DNA of 64,000 nucleotides from UBA8752 sp040261275 (lineage in GTDB: Bacteria > Bacteroidota > Bacteroidia > Flavobacteriales_D > Sanyastnellaceae): positions 1 through 64,000 of the forward strand of contig JBDQOI010000011.1 in NCBI GenBank assembly GCA_040261275.1. Direction: 5' to 3'. Shown one piece after another: positions 55,209 through 64,000 of this stretch (position 1 is the first letter of the stretch; each line of letters opens with the position of its first letter). The notes below the pieces were generated by a model. The model did no database searches and had not been told where the DNA came from. It saw only the letters and a list, made by a program, of their open reading frames with translations. Made by a program: the position numbers and the translations under genes.

Positions 55209-58200
55209 TTATTGCGTGAGGTTGAAGCGCAACGCGATGCCGCTCTTGACGTTCGTCGTGGCGAAACTCGTAGACACTTTCGGGCGCGTCAATTGCTCGT
55301 CGAAGAAGGCCTGCAGGATGAGCTTACGGGACACCTCCAGGTCTGCGCTGAACTTGATGCTGGCCACCTTCTGGCCCGCCGTCACTTGGTTCTCCCGACT
55401 GTCTCCGCCAACTACACCACCCTGCACTGCCGCCAGCGGATCGAGCTTGCGGATGATGGTTGCGTTGTCGCGCACGGTGATGTCCAGGCGCAGCACCACA
55501 TCGGTCTCCTTGAGCATCTGGATCGGCAGCTTGCCCCGCGTGCGCAGGAACGGGTTCGGAACGTTGGCGATCCGGTATCCTGTGCCGATGACCAAGGCGC
55601 TGCTCTTGGTCTCCGTGATCTGGTTGTTCGTCAGGCCGAAGTTGATGGTGCGGTCACGGCGCATCTCCACCTTGATTTGCGGCTCGTTCTTGCCCTTCGC
55701 CTTCAGGGTCATGTCGACTCCGATGAGGGGCGACATCTGCTCAGAAATGGTGACCTGGTTGTACTGGCGTTCGTTGATCCAATTGCCCACCACGTCACTC
55801 TCCGAAGGCAGACCCAGGTCATTCTGATCGAAACTCAAGTTCGTGACATAGGAGGTGGTCATGGTCGACCGATAGCTGTGGTTCAAAGTGAAGCGCTTGA
55901 CGCGGTTCTTGAGCAGGTTGCCCTTGGAAAGACCATCGTAGCTCACCCGCCAGTTCGGAGCAAGCGCGGTCTTGAAGGGGTCGAGGGCAACATTGTTCGT
56001 CTCTTCACCGGTGTAGGCCGCGATGAACGCGGGGATGGTCACCGCCGGGTTGGTGGGACCCCAACCCGAGTAGTAGCCCGTAGGCTCGCTGTCCGGCAGG
56101 TTGTAGTTCGCGGCATTCAATCGCTCGCTCATGTCGAGGCGGTTCAGCTTGAACTGACGCCACGTCTCGCTGTCAAACGTCTCGTCATCTTCTACGAACG
56201 CCGTTCCCCAAGTCATAATGGTGGACGTGAAGTTGCCGCCGTCCTGGGGCGACTCGAACTGCCAGTCCCCGAGGGCTTCATCAAAACGGAAAAAGCTCTG
56301 CTGGTTGCGGCTTTCGGTGCGGCTCGCATCCAAATCGATCTTCAGGTCATCGATCGGCTCCAACTGCGCCCGCAGGTTGAGGTTGGAGGTGTAGTTCTCC
56401 TGGTAGGTCTGGTTCTGATAGGGGCTCGCAGAAAGCCAGCCATTGTTCGCAGCTTCCACAGCATAGTCTCCCGTGCGGTTGCCCTGCAGGTCGGTGTTCT
56501 GATGGCCCAACAGGAAGGGAAGGCCCGGTGACTCGAACGCATCATCGAAACCGGCATAGCGCGCCTTGCGGTTTACGGCGAGGCCCGGAAGGAGCAATCC
56601 CTCGTTTCGGGAATAGCTGACGTTCAGGCTCTTCACCGACATCATGGCCTTCAGCACAAAGGAGAGGGGGTCGATGTACAACGGTGGCTTCTCGTCGTCT
56701 TCATAGTTGCCGAAACCATCGCGGTCCTCGTTCTCAATCTCTTTCCGCTTCTTCTCCTTCTCTTTTTCCCAATCCCTCTTCCGCTTTCCAGAACTGATGT
56801 CCTTCAGCATGGGCACTTTGTCGTACAGGGTCTTGAGGCTAGCCTGAGCGTTGAGCTGGATGTTGCGGCTGTTCTGAATCGTATGGCCCAAGCTGTCCTG
56901 CGAGAAGGGAGCGCGATCCCAACGGTAAGTGCTCTGGTATCGAACGTCCGCGGAAGTGAAGTCCAGGAGCGGGAATTTGTCCAGTGGTAACTTGTAACTC
57001 GCGGAGACATTGTGGTCATAGGTGGTGACCTCGCCAAAATTCTGGATGTTGGTCAACACGGTATCCCGGTAGCGCGCGTATCCCTCGGCGTCATTCCTGT
57101 CGATGACCCCCGTGGGTTCCCCAATCAGGGCCGTCGCCCTTCCATTGTAATCCAACCGCAGGCTCTTGGTCAAGTCCCACTTGACCACGTAGTCGCGGTT
57201 CCAGTTCCACTGCTTGAGAACCTGTGTATTAACAAGCACTGCCGTTTCAATGCCCAAGAGGTCGGCCGTATTGTTCCGAATGCGATTGGCCTCGTAGGTC
57301 TTGTCCATGGACATGTTGACCGACACCTGCTTCAGACCGGTGTAGAAATTGAAATCGGTCAGCCAACGAATGGCCTTTCCCCTGCCCATCCAGGCAAAAG
57401 GCTTCACTTCCTTCGGGCGGTTCGTAAAATCATATCGGATTCCGCCGCGGTAATTCCTGCGCAGGTTGAACTCCGTGTTGATGTCCCGCTGGTAGTTTTC
57501 AGTGTAGGCGAAATTGGCGCTCAGGTTTCCCGGGTCCAGGAAGGCCAATATTCCTCCGGAATTCTGTCCGCCTGCCCCTCCGCGCGAGGGACGGCCTGCA
57601 GCCCCCCGTTGTGCCGCCATTTCCCTTTCCTTGGTGACATCATCTGCTCCGGCCATGCGCCGCTCGGCCTCCTTGGCCCCATCCTCGTCGGATTTGCGTC
57701 CCTTCTTGCCCTTTTTGTCTTTTCCCCGACCCCCGATCTGCGGGTCGATCTTGATGTTCGAGAAATTGATGCTCCGGATGCGGTTGATCTGCTGTGACTT
57801 TTTCTGCCGCTCCGTGGACAAGCCTGCATCGGCGATCTCCACGTCGGGAGACAACGGATCGAACTGCGGCGTGGACACCGTCTCACTGTACCCGAGGTAC
57901 ATGGGCAATTGAACCCCGAGGAAATCGGGCAGGAATTTGCCCAACTGCAGGGTCGTATTGGCATCGACACCCTGTATGGTCTCACGTTGCCTTTCCTGAA
58001 CCCGCTGCTCGAGTCCGCCCCATCCCGGGGTCGACATATTCGCCGCCACGCTCAGGTTGCCCAAATCGCTCAGGGTCGCCTGCATCTGTGCGGTGGCGGC
58101 CCATCCGCCTTCCTCATTGAATTCAGAAAGCCTCAGCTCGTTGGCCCAGACAATGGCGCATTTCTCCATTCCATCGTCATCCCCACCAAAGCGGTTCACA

Positions 58201-61200
58201 TCCTTGTCGGAATTGCGCACGCCAATCATCACCGTCACGACATTGGCGAGGTTGGGATTTCCCCGCACTGCGAAGCGCTCGGTACCTTCTATCCGCTCAT
58301 ATTCCTGAAACAGGGGGTATCCGATGGGGCGGGAAATCTTCAAGTTCTGCAGGTCCTGGAACCGAAGGTCAATCTCATTGGCCTGCGGCCAGATTTCCGT
58401 CTCCTCCGAGGTGCCCCAGGGGGTGACTTGCAGGGGAATCTCATACTCGTAGTAATTGTCCACGAAGTCCGACCCAAGGCGAATGAAGGCGGTCAGGTCA
58501 CCCGACTCCAGCGGCTCATCGTCCCGAAACTGCTCGGCGTGGATGAACATGCGCAACCGCTTGTACATCCGCATATCAAAGTTGATGTTGCGGTAGGCTG
58601 CCCGCGCGTCGCCATCCTCCAAGCCGCAGATCTCCAATTGCAAGGACTGCTCGTTGAGCTGGGCCTGGTTGGCGGTGGCGACATTGATCTCCCGGATGAT
58701 GCCCGGAGGCGTCACGTAGTTGATGGGCTGACGGTAGCCGTTCTCCTCAATGTTGACCGCACTGATGGCGAATTGGGTGTCGGAAGGGTCGTCGGGCTCG
58801 ATTTCCTGCGGTCCTGCGAGGGACTCCAGGAACTTCCGCCATTCACCTCTGATCAACTCCAGGCGCGCAAAGCGCAAGGTGACCGGCTGGCGCCATCCCT
58901 TCATGAAAATCCTCATGAATCGAATGCTCCGGAAATCGCTGATGCCTCCGATGCGGGCCTCGAAATCGCGAATGGGAACCTTGAACTGGAACCACTTCAC
59001 CTGTCGCGTCTCGCCATTGGGCATGGTCTTGTCCGCAACCAAAACATCGGAGAGGTAATTGCGTCCGATGTTCGCTTCGTTCAGCTGACCGGGACGCAAG
59101 GGGATCCGATACTGGAAATAGCTTTCGATGGAGCTCAACGTCAAGTCCTCATTGAGGTCCTCGGTATTGGGCAAGGTGGTGGAAGCAATGGGATATCCGC
59201 CGGGTTGCGCCGTACTCGAGTTGCCCTCATAGCCATTGAAGAAGCGGTAGCGCTCCAGCACATTCTCCCCGTTCGCCTGCGCCTCGGGGTCCCGGAAATA
59301 GCGGAAATCATCGGCTGATGGATCCTGCCGAATGGCGTCGTAAGCATCCGCCTCCAAAACACCCTGCAAACCGTTCAACCAATCCGCAAAGAATGCCTGC
59401 TCCTCCTCGGAATTCAGTCCATCCAGACCGACGTCCTGTTGGCTGTAATCTCCCGTGGAATTGTCGAACGCATTGACCACGTTGAATGTTGAGGGGTCCG
59501 CCACCACGCCCCAAGTCGACTCCACTGTCGGTGCAGGCTGGTTGGCGGAAGGCAGACCATTCTCGAAAGCCAGCTGACCGTCGTTCAACAGGTCCTCGCT
59601 CACGGAACCGAGGTTCATGTAGAGCTCACCCCCCGTGTCGTTGGGGCTGTCCTCGTTGAAAGGGTCCATCACCCAGAATTGGATGTACTCCACGTTGGAG
59701 AGCTCGAAATCCGTCGTCAACAGGGCGCGCTGAATGCCCCCCCATCGCTCCTCTGGCGCCTGCAAGGATCCATCCGCATTCAATCCCGGCACGGGACCTA
59801 CCCCCTCCGCAGGCAGATAATTGTAAGGCCCGCGAACCGTCGGGTCGAAGGTCAGATCGAAGGTGGGCAAGTTCTCCGGGGTACCCAATGGAAGCTGCCG
59901 ATTGGGAAATACCTCCTTGTTCTCCACCAGGCGCATCAGGTGGTTCGACCGCACATCGAGGTCCACCTCACCATCCTGCAGGCCGCCACCGAAGAAACTG
60001 GGGTCGATGGTGTACCAATTCATCCGCGCCCGGTTGTAGTTGAAAAACAGGCTGTCCTCCACATTGCCCTCGGGGAAGAGGTTGGGCTGCAACTTGGGCG
60101 TGCTCGCCAAGCTCCACTGCGTCCAAGACCGTATGTCAATGGCACTTTGGGAGCCTTCAAAGTCATCGATATACGCGTTGCCTTCCTTGCCCACCGCCCG
60201 GCTGTGACCCGGAATCAGGTAAGCGGCTTCCGCGCTGAGGTTGATGTTCGATGGCGCCGATGCCTTGATCAGCGGCAGCTTGTCGATGAGATCCGTGAGG
60301 AATTGACTCGAGCGCGAGTACGTGAAATCCGCCCCCATGATGGTGTTGTTCACCGGCTCATCCCCGATGTTCACCTTTTGGGTAAGCGGACGCTCCCGCA
60401 AATTCAGGAAGGTCGCTCCCAACGCCAGCTCCTCGCTCGGCGCATAGTCGAAACGCGTTCCGATCATGGTCTTGGTCTGAATGTTGAACAGACTGTTGCT
60501 CTCCAGCGATACTCGAATCGGCTGACCGCTCTCCAGCAGGCCGTCGTTGATGATGCGCACGCGACCGAGGTTATAGTCGACCGTGTAATCCTGATTCTCG
60601 ATAAGCCGCACCCCCCCCGAAGTGACCGTAACGGATCCCTCGGGAATGTTCAGCGCATTCAGCATGATCTCGGAGCTGACCTGGCTCTGGTATTGGCCCT
60701 TGATCCGAAATCGATTCAGCGAGGGAATCTGTTGTGCGGCCGTCTTGGTGCTGTCGTAAAGCGGCTGGAAAACAATGGTCTGAATCAGGGCTTGTGCCTG
60801 ATCGGGATCCGTCACCCTCGACTCAATCTGGTCCCTCAACGACTTGCCGAACGGCTCCACCGAAGGCAAGAAGACCCGACCGTTCTGGCTGTTCATGGTG
60901 CCCCCTTGCGTGGCTGCATTGTCCACGAAATCATACACCCCATCGGGCTGCAACTGGCCGTTCACATCGATTCGGTCCATTCCCAGGACTTGGATCAACA
61001 TTTCTCCATCGAGCGGATCACGCGGGATGTAGTTCAAGTCCACACCGGTTGCCGGATCGTTGTACCAAACACCAATCCGGAAATCCTCCGAACTCAATCC
61101 GAAGGCGCCCAGCGAATAGACGTTCTTCATCATGAGGTCCCAAAGCGGTGCCACATCCCCATTTTCAAGGCTGACCCGCGTCACGGAACTCTTGAGCATT

Positions 61201-62717
61201 TTCAACACGAGGGCACCCGGAGCGGCATAACCGTCTTGACTGAGGGTTCCCACCTGATAGGTCTCCCCATCCAAAGTGTACTCGTAGGCTACCGCCAAAA
61301 CCTCAGCGTTGTTCAGCGACTGGCGCAAGCTGATGAATCCCAGTCGATCATTGTACGTGAATTCGGTTTGTGCCAGACGACGGGCATTGCCCACGCGCTC
61401 GTAGTGGATTCCCTGATCGTAAATCGGCGCACCATCCGCGCCCGTGTATGAGGCGATGGCCGCTCCTGCCCCGCTGAATCCCATGACATTGGGATCTCCG
61501 GTCATGTCCAGGAAAATCTCGTTGTTCCCATTGTTCGGTGCCCGATTCAAGGTGATTCCCAGGTCGGGGCTATCCGTCAGTTCCGCAATAGGGAGGTCCG
61601 TGGAGATGTAGTCGGGGTGTTCGCCGATGTCCGTGAAAGCCAAGATGTTCCGCACATCCTGCGTATTGGCCTGGGTGTTGACCACGTAGACCTCGATCCG
61701 CGTGATGCGCGCTCCAGAGTTGACGACCGGTAAGCTGCGCAGAGCGTTGTCGTATTGGTCACGGAAATACTGGGACAGGAAATAGTGGCGGTTTGCCTCG
61801 TAATCGTCGGCGCGGATATCGAACTCCTGCGTCTGCGCGCCCCCTTCGATCTCAATTTCCTTGCGCTCGCCTTTCTGCTGGCTGAAGACCGTGGTATTGT
61901 ACACCTTGCCCCACTGGGTCTCGAGCTTCGTTCCGAAGAGCGATTGACTGCCCTGAATAAGCGTACTCTGCAGGGGCATCGTGATGTTGCCCGCCTCAAT
62001 GTTCTTCAAGATGTCGTCCTCCTCGCCTTGGAAGCCAATGTTCATCTGGTTCTCAAAATCGAAGGTGGCTTCCGTGTTGTAGTTCGTCCCGAGGTTGATC
62101 TTATCGCCTATGCTTCCGTCTATGGACAGCTGGATTCGCTGGTCGAAATCAAACGTGGTGATGGCGCGGTCTCGCTCGGCCAGTCTCGGATTCTCCGTCC
62201 GGCTATAACGCACACCGAAATTCAATTCGGCAGAACCCTGTGGCCGAATCTCGATCTCATTCGAACCGAAAATGGTCTCAAAAATCTCAGAGTCCACCGT
62301 GAGCTTGGGAGCAAATCCCCGTTCCTCATCGTCCACCTCCTGCTGCATCTCCGTCCAGAACTCACTGATGTTCTCGTCGATGTTGTAATCCAGGAATTCA
62401 TCCAAGGTCAAGAAGGTGGGATTCCGGAAATCCAAGGTGTCACCCAACCTCTGTCGGACGATGTACTGTCCGGTCGACTCATCGTATTCGACGCCGTATT
62501 CCACGACGTCGGGAAAACCCAAACTCACCCCACCCGGCGTTTCCGTTGGGTCTGGAACATCATTGCCGTGAGGCAAGGGTAAATCCAATGTGTCCGCATC
62601 CTGCGACCAGGCGATGGCCGGAAGCAGAAACAGCAAGACCAAAGCCCATCCGCTTTGCGGTCTGCAAAGCTCGGCTCCATGCTGCGCGCCTTTCGGCTTG
62701 TCACCACCCACGGTCAT
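55209..62717 (-). CDS. sprA: SprA (Sov), type IX secretion system outer-membrane translocon
   Basis: SprA is the very large beta-barrel channel through which type IX cargo crosses the outer membrane. The 2502-residue product has a signal peptide (LLFLLPAIAWSQ ending near residue 39), many SprA segments (for example NFGVRYSRTENPRLAERD, LGTNYNTEATFDFENQMN and YIDDFEGSQSAIDIRSWTQW) and a C-terminal barrel strand GIALRFNLTQ. It is about 100 residues longer than Flavobacterium SprA, partly because of a charged, glycine-rich insertion encoded near 57560-57740. The ATG at 62717 was preferred; a TTG at 62732 overlaps the ruvA stop. The ruvA-sprA-gcvH order is typical of Bacteroidota. Confidence 0.96.
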   Translation of the reverse strand: MTVGGDKPKGAQHGAELCRPQSGWALVLLFLLPAIAWSQDADTLDLPLPHGNDVPDPTETPGGVSLGFPDVVEYGVEYDESTGQYIVRQRLGDTLDFRNPTFLTLDEFLDYNIDENISEFWTEMQQEVDDEERGFAPKLTVDSEIFETIFGSNEIEIRPQGSAELNFGVRYSRTENPRLAERDRAITTFDFDQRIQLSIDGSIGDKINLGTNYNTEATFDFENQMNIGFQGEEDDILKNIEAGNITMPLQSTLIQGSQSLFGTKLETQWGKVYNTTVFSQQKGERKEIEIEGGAQTQEFDIRADDYEANRHYFLSQYFRDQYDNALRSLPVVNSGARITRIEVYVVNTQANTQDVRNILAFTDIGEHPDYISTDLPIAELTDSPDLGITLNRAPNNGNNEIFLDMTGDPNVMGFSGAGAAIASYTGADGAPIYDQGIHYERVGNARRLAQTEFTYNDRLGFISLRQSLNNAEVLAVAYEYTLDGETYQVGTLSQDGYAAPGALVLKMLKSSVTRVSLENGDVAPLWDLMMKNVYSLGAFGLSSEDFRIGVWYNDPATGVDLNYIPRDPLDGEMLIQVLGMDRIDVNGQLQPDGVYDFVDNAATQGGTMNSQNGRVFLPSVEPFGKSLRDQIESRVTDPDQAQALIQTIVFQPLYDSTKTAAQQIPSLNRFRIKGQYQSQVSSEIMLNALNIPEGSVTVTSGGVRLIENQDYTVDYNLGRVRIINDGLLESGQPIRVSLESNSLFNIQTKTMIGTRFDYAPSEELALGATFLNLRERPLTQKVNIGDEPVNNTIMGADFTYSRSSQFLTDLIDKLPLIKASAPSNINLSAEAAYLIPGHSRAVGKEGNAYIDDFEGSQSAIDIRSWTQWSLASTPKLQPNLFPEGNVEDSLFFNYNRARMNWYTIDPSFFGGGLQDGEVDLDVRSNHLMRLVENKEVFPNRQLPLGTPENLPTFDLTFDPTVRGPYNYLPAEGVGPVPGLNADGSLQAPEERWGGIQRALLTTDFELSNVEYIQFWVMDPFNEDSPNDTGGELYMNLGSVSEDLLNDGQLAFENGLPSANQPAPTVESTWGVVADPSTFNVVNAFDNSTGDYSQQDVGLDGLNSEEEQAFFADWLNGLQGVLEADAYDAIRQDPSADDFRYFRDPEAQANGENVLERYRFFNGYEGNSSTAQPGGYPIASTTLPNTEDLNEDLTLSSIESYFQYRIPLRPGQLNEANIGRNYLSDVLVADKTMPNGETRQVKWFQFKVPIRDFEARIGGISDFRSIRFMRIFMKGWRQPVTLRFARLELIRGEWRKFLESLAGPQEIEPDDPSDTQFAISAVNIEENGYRQPINYVTPPGIIREINVATANQAQLNEQSLQLEICGLEDGDARAAYRNINFDMRMYKRLRMFIHAEQFRDDEPLESGDLTAFIRLGSDFVDNYYEYEIPLQVTPWGTSEETEIWPQANEIDLRFQDLQNLKISRPIGYPLFQEYERIEGTERFAVRGNPNLANVVTVMIGVRNSDKDVNRFGGDDDGMEKCAIVWANELRLSEFNEEGGWAATAQMQATLSDLGNLSVAANMSTPGWGGLEQRVQERQRETIQGVDANTTLQLGKFLPDFLGVQLPMYLGYSETVSTPQFDPLSPDVEIADAGLSTERQKKSQQINRIRSINFSNIKIDPQIGGRGKDKKGKKGRKSDEDGAKEAERRMAGADDVTKEREMAAQRGAAGRPSRGGAGGQNSGGILAFLDPGNLSANFAYTENYQRDINTEFNLRRNYRGGIRYDFTNRPKEVKPFAWMGRGKAIRWLTDFNFYTGLKQVSVNMSMDKTYEANRIRNNTADLLGIETAVLVNTQVLKQWNWNRDYVVKWDLTKSLRLDYNGRATALIGEPTGVIDRNDAEGYARYRDTVLTNIQNFGEVTTYDHNVSASYKLPLDKFPLLDFTSADVRYQSTYRWDRAPFSQDSLGHTIQNSRNIQLNAQASLKTLYDKVPMLKDISSGKRKRDWEKEKEKKRKEIENEDRDGFGNYEDDEKPPLYIDPLSFVLKAMMSVKSLNVSYSRNEGLLLPGLAVNRKARYAGFDDAFESPGLPFLLGHQNTDLQGNRTGDYAVEAANNGWLSASPYQNQTYQENYTSNLNLRAQLEPIDDLKIDLDASRTESRNQQSFFRFDEALGDWQFESPQDGGNFTSTIMTWGTAFVEDDETFDSETWRQFKLNRLDMSERLNAANYNLPDSEPTGYYSGWGPTNPAVTIPAFIAAYTGEETNNVALDPFKTALAPNWRVSYDGLSKGNLLKNRVKRFTLNHSYRSTMTTSYVTNLSFDQNDLGLPSESDVVGNWINERQYNQVTISEQMSPLIGVDMTLKAKGKNEPQIKVEMRRDRTINFGLTNNQITETKSSALVIGTGYRIANVPNPFLRTRGKLPIQMLKETDVVLRLDITVRDNATIIRKLDPLAAVQGGVVGGDSRENQVTAGQKVASIKFSADLEVSRKLILQAFFDEQLTRPKVSTSFATTNVKSGIALRFNLTQ
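57560..57740 (-). other. Low-complexity charged/glycine-rich insertion in SprA
   Basis: This part of sprA codes for about 60 residues dominated by Lys, Arg, Glu, Gly and Ala (for example GKDKKGKKGRKSDEDG and GRPSRGGAGG). It lies between strand-rich regions and may be a flexible loop. Confidence 0.7.
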
Positions 62718-62728
62718 TCCCAATTTGG

Positions 62729-63343
62729 TCAAAGTCGTTTCAATGCTGCCCGAACCATTTCCTCCACGGTGTCCACGCCTTCGGACAACAGCTCATCCAG
62801 CACATTGTCCACGCGTTTACGGTCGAATCCAAGGTTGCACAAGGCGCCCAACGCATCAGAACGCCGTGTATTGCCTCCCGCCTCCATTTCTTTGCCTGCG
62901 CTTCCCGACATTCCGGATGCGGGCATGGCAGAGAAAGAGGGGTCCTTGCCCATTTTATCCTGTAAATCCACGAGAATTCGCTGGGCTGTTTTGGCGCCAA
63001 TTCCCTTGACCGCCTTGAGTGCCGCTACATCCCCGCGGCTAATGACCTCCACCAATTCGGACGGCCCCAAGCCACTCAGAATCATCCGCGCTGTCTGGGC
63101 ACCCACACCGCTGACACTGGTGAGCATCACAAACAAACTGCGTTCGGTCGCTTCCGAAAAGCCGAAGAGCAATTGGGCATCCTCGCGGTACACAGCGTGT
63201 ATGAGCACCTTGCCGTCCGTCTGGCCCGCCAAGGCCGAGGACGTGTTCAGGCTGATGTGCACCATGTAGCCCACACCGGCGCACTCTATCACCACGTAGG
63301 TAGGCGTCAATTCAACAAATTGGCCGGAGAGGTGATGGATCAT
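62729..63343 (-). CDS. ruvA: Holliday junction branch migration protein RuvA
   Basis: RuvA binds Holliday junctions and loads the RuvB motor. The 204-residue product starts MIHHLSGQFVELTPTYVVIE, has the helix-hairpin-helix region SVSGVGAQTARMILSGLGPS and KGIGAKTAQRILVDLQDKMG, and a C-terminal RuvB-contact domain (DALGALCNLGFDRKRVDNVL). The start overlaps the maeB stop (ATGA), and the stop overlaps a possible sprA start. ruvC is about 62 kb away. Confidence 0.97.
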   Translation of the reverse strand: MIHHLSGQFVELTPTYVVIECAGVGYMVHISLNTSSALAGQTDGKVLIHAVYREDAQLLFGFSEATERSLFVMLTSVSGVGAQTARMILSGLGPSELVEVISRGDVAALKAVKGIGAKTAQRILVDLQDKMGKDPSFSAMPASGMSGSAGKEMEAGGNTRRSDALGALCNLGFDRKRVDNVLDELLSEGVDTVEEMVRAALKRL

Positions 63344-64000
63344 GCGTTGCTCTGTGCGTCGACCGCGGCGATGCGGATCATGTTCACGATTTCACGAACA
63401 CTCGACCCCATTTGAAGAATGTGGAAGGGCTTTCTCAACCCAAGCAAGACGGGCCCCACCACCTCGAATCCTCCCATTTCCTGCATGAGCTTGTAGGAAA
63501 TGTTTCCCGCCGCGAGGTTCGGGAAAATCAAGGTGTTCACACGGCGGCCCCGCAGATTGCTGAAGGGAAACAACTCGTTGGAAAGCTCTCCGTTGAGCGC
63601 CACATTGGCCTGCATCTCACCATCCACGATGAGATCGGGATGCTCGGCATGCAGAATGGACACCGCCTCCCGAACCTTTTCGGCATCCCGCCCATTGGCC
63701 GACCCGAAATTGGAATAGCTCAACATGGCAATCCGGGGAACGATGCGCATGGCCCGAACTGCTTCTGCCGTTAAGAGCGTAATGTCCACCAGCTCTCGCG
63801 CAGAAGGGTCGCGATTCACCGTAGTATCCGCAAAGAACATCGGGCCGCTCTTGGCCTGAATGATGTACATGCCGGCCACTTTACTGACCCCTTCTGCCAA
63901 CCCCAAGGTCTGGAGGGCAGGAAGCAGGCTTTCTCGGTAGTTGCGCGTCAACCCGCTGATGACCGCATCGGCCTCACCGGACTCCACCAGCATAGAGCCG
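63340..64000 (-). CDS. maeB: NADP-dependent malic enzyme, C-terminal phosphotransacetylase-like domain (cut by window edge)
   Basis: The visible 219 residues match the C-terminal phosphate-acetyltransferase-like domain of MaeB-type malic enzymes (ADAVISGLTRNYRESLLPAL, MFFADTTVNRDPSARELVDI, SYSNFGSANGRDAEKVREAV, DGEMQANVALNGEL). MaeB decarboxylates malate to pyruvate; the catalytic N-terminal part is outside the window. A free-standing phosphotransacetylase is less likely, because the maeB-ruvA-sprA order is well known in Flavobacteria. The stop overlaps the ruvA start. Confidence 0.85.
   Translation of the reverse strand, partial: GSMLVESGEADAVISGLTRNYRESLLPALQTLGLAEGVSKVAGMYIIQAKSGPMFFADTTVNRDPSARELVDITLLTAEAVRAMRIVPRIAMLSYSNFGSANGRDAEKVREAVSILHAEHPDLIVDGEMQANVALNGELSNELFPFSNLRGRRVNTLIFPNLAAGNISYKLMQEMGGFEVVGPVLLGLRKPFHILQMGSSVREIVNMIRIAAVDAQSNA

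Noticed and set aside
59679..61451. 590-codon open frame on the plus strand
   Set aside because: It is antisense to sprA and has no domain features. SprA covers the region with continuous similarity.
1..64000. CRISPR arrays, tRNA or rRNA genes, insertion sequences, prophage or toxin-antitoxin pairs
   Set aside because: No regularly spaced repeats, transposase or integrase motifs, terminal inverted repeats or RNA-gene signatures were seen on either strand.

Overview
The window is a gene-dense (no gap above 300 bases), high-GC stretch of a chromosome from a member of the Bacteroidota, most likely a gliding Flavobacteriales-like lineage. The evidence is a complete sprA gene (type IX secretion translocon) between ruvA and gcvH, a RemB-like protein, a PorP/SprF-family protein paired with a giant PKD protein carrying a gliding-type C-terminal domain, an isolated atpD-atpC pair, a cytochrome oxidase cluster with two subunit III genes and DUF420, and repeated Bacteroidota-type -7 promoter boxes (TAnnTTTG and close variants). 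The GC content is high for that group, so long antisense open frames are common and were ignored. I cannot name the genus. No tRNA, rRNA, CRISPR, insertion sequence or prophage was seen.

Layout. 1-990: end of a DegT-type sugar aminotransferase gene and ruvC (minus). 1168-9705: membrane protein, family 2 glycosyltransferase, Opp-type ABC permease, GDP-fucose synthase, Wzi/RemB-like protein, an intergenic region with clustered dyads, a WecA-like glycosyl-phosphate transferase and a RemB-like protein. 9732-14960: heme/copper oxidase cluster (ctaB, two cox3, cox4, a double-domain SCO protein, DUF420, a small CxxC membrane protein), without subunits I and II. 14977-19715: OmpA-family protein, TolC and HlyD-type efflux parts, tsaB, Rieske-like lipoprotein. 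19818-24056: ahcY, phosphopantetheinyl transferase, rpmH, MsbA-like exporter. 24065-28481: gmd, then an AddA-like helicase-nuclease (minus).

28596-31773: MbnP-like and MbnH-like lipoproteins followed directly by an NRAMP-like transporter that lacks the canonical metal-site motif, a candidate copper/metal cassette. 31864-37877: 1657-residue PKD surface protein and its PorP/SprF partner. 37884-39216: murB and an unknown small gene. 39266-43238: TlpA-like, TPR and AddB-like genes with stop-start overlaps. 43248-46131: glycosyltransferase and polysaccharide flippase. 46159-48472: DUF2147, YihY and nadC (minus). 48505-50735: rlmH against atpD-atpC. 50926-53615: ribF, secreted LRR protein, NadR-like kinase and pnuC. 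53626-64000 (all minus): tonB, vanZ-like, gcvH, sprA, ruvA and the C-terminal part of maeB.

How they fit together. Three themes dominate: surface and envelope building (fucose and polysaccharide genes, Wzi/RemB, SprA, PorP/SprF, PKD adhesin, TonB), respiration with copper handling (cox cluster, SCO, MbnP/MbnH) and housekeeping. Translation signals look typical of Bacteroidota: few Shine-Dalgarno sequences, and many -7 boxes lying only 3-10 bases before the start codon, which suggests very short or absent leaders for many genes.
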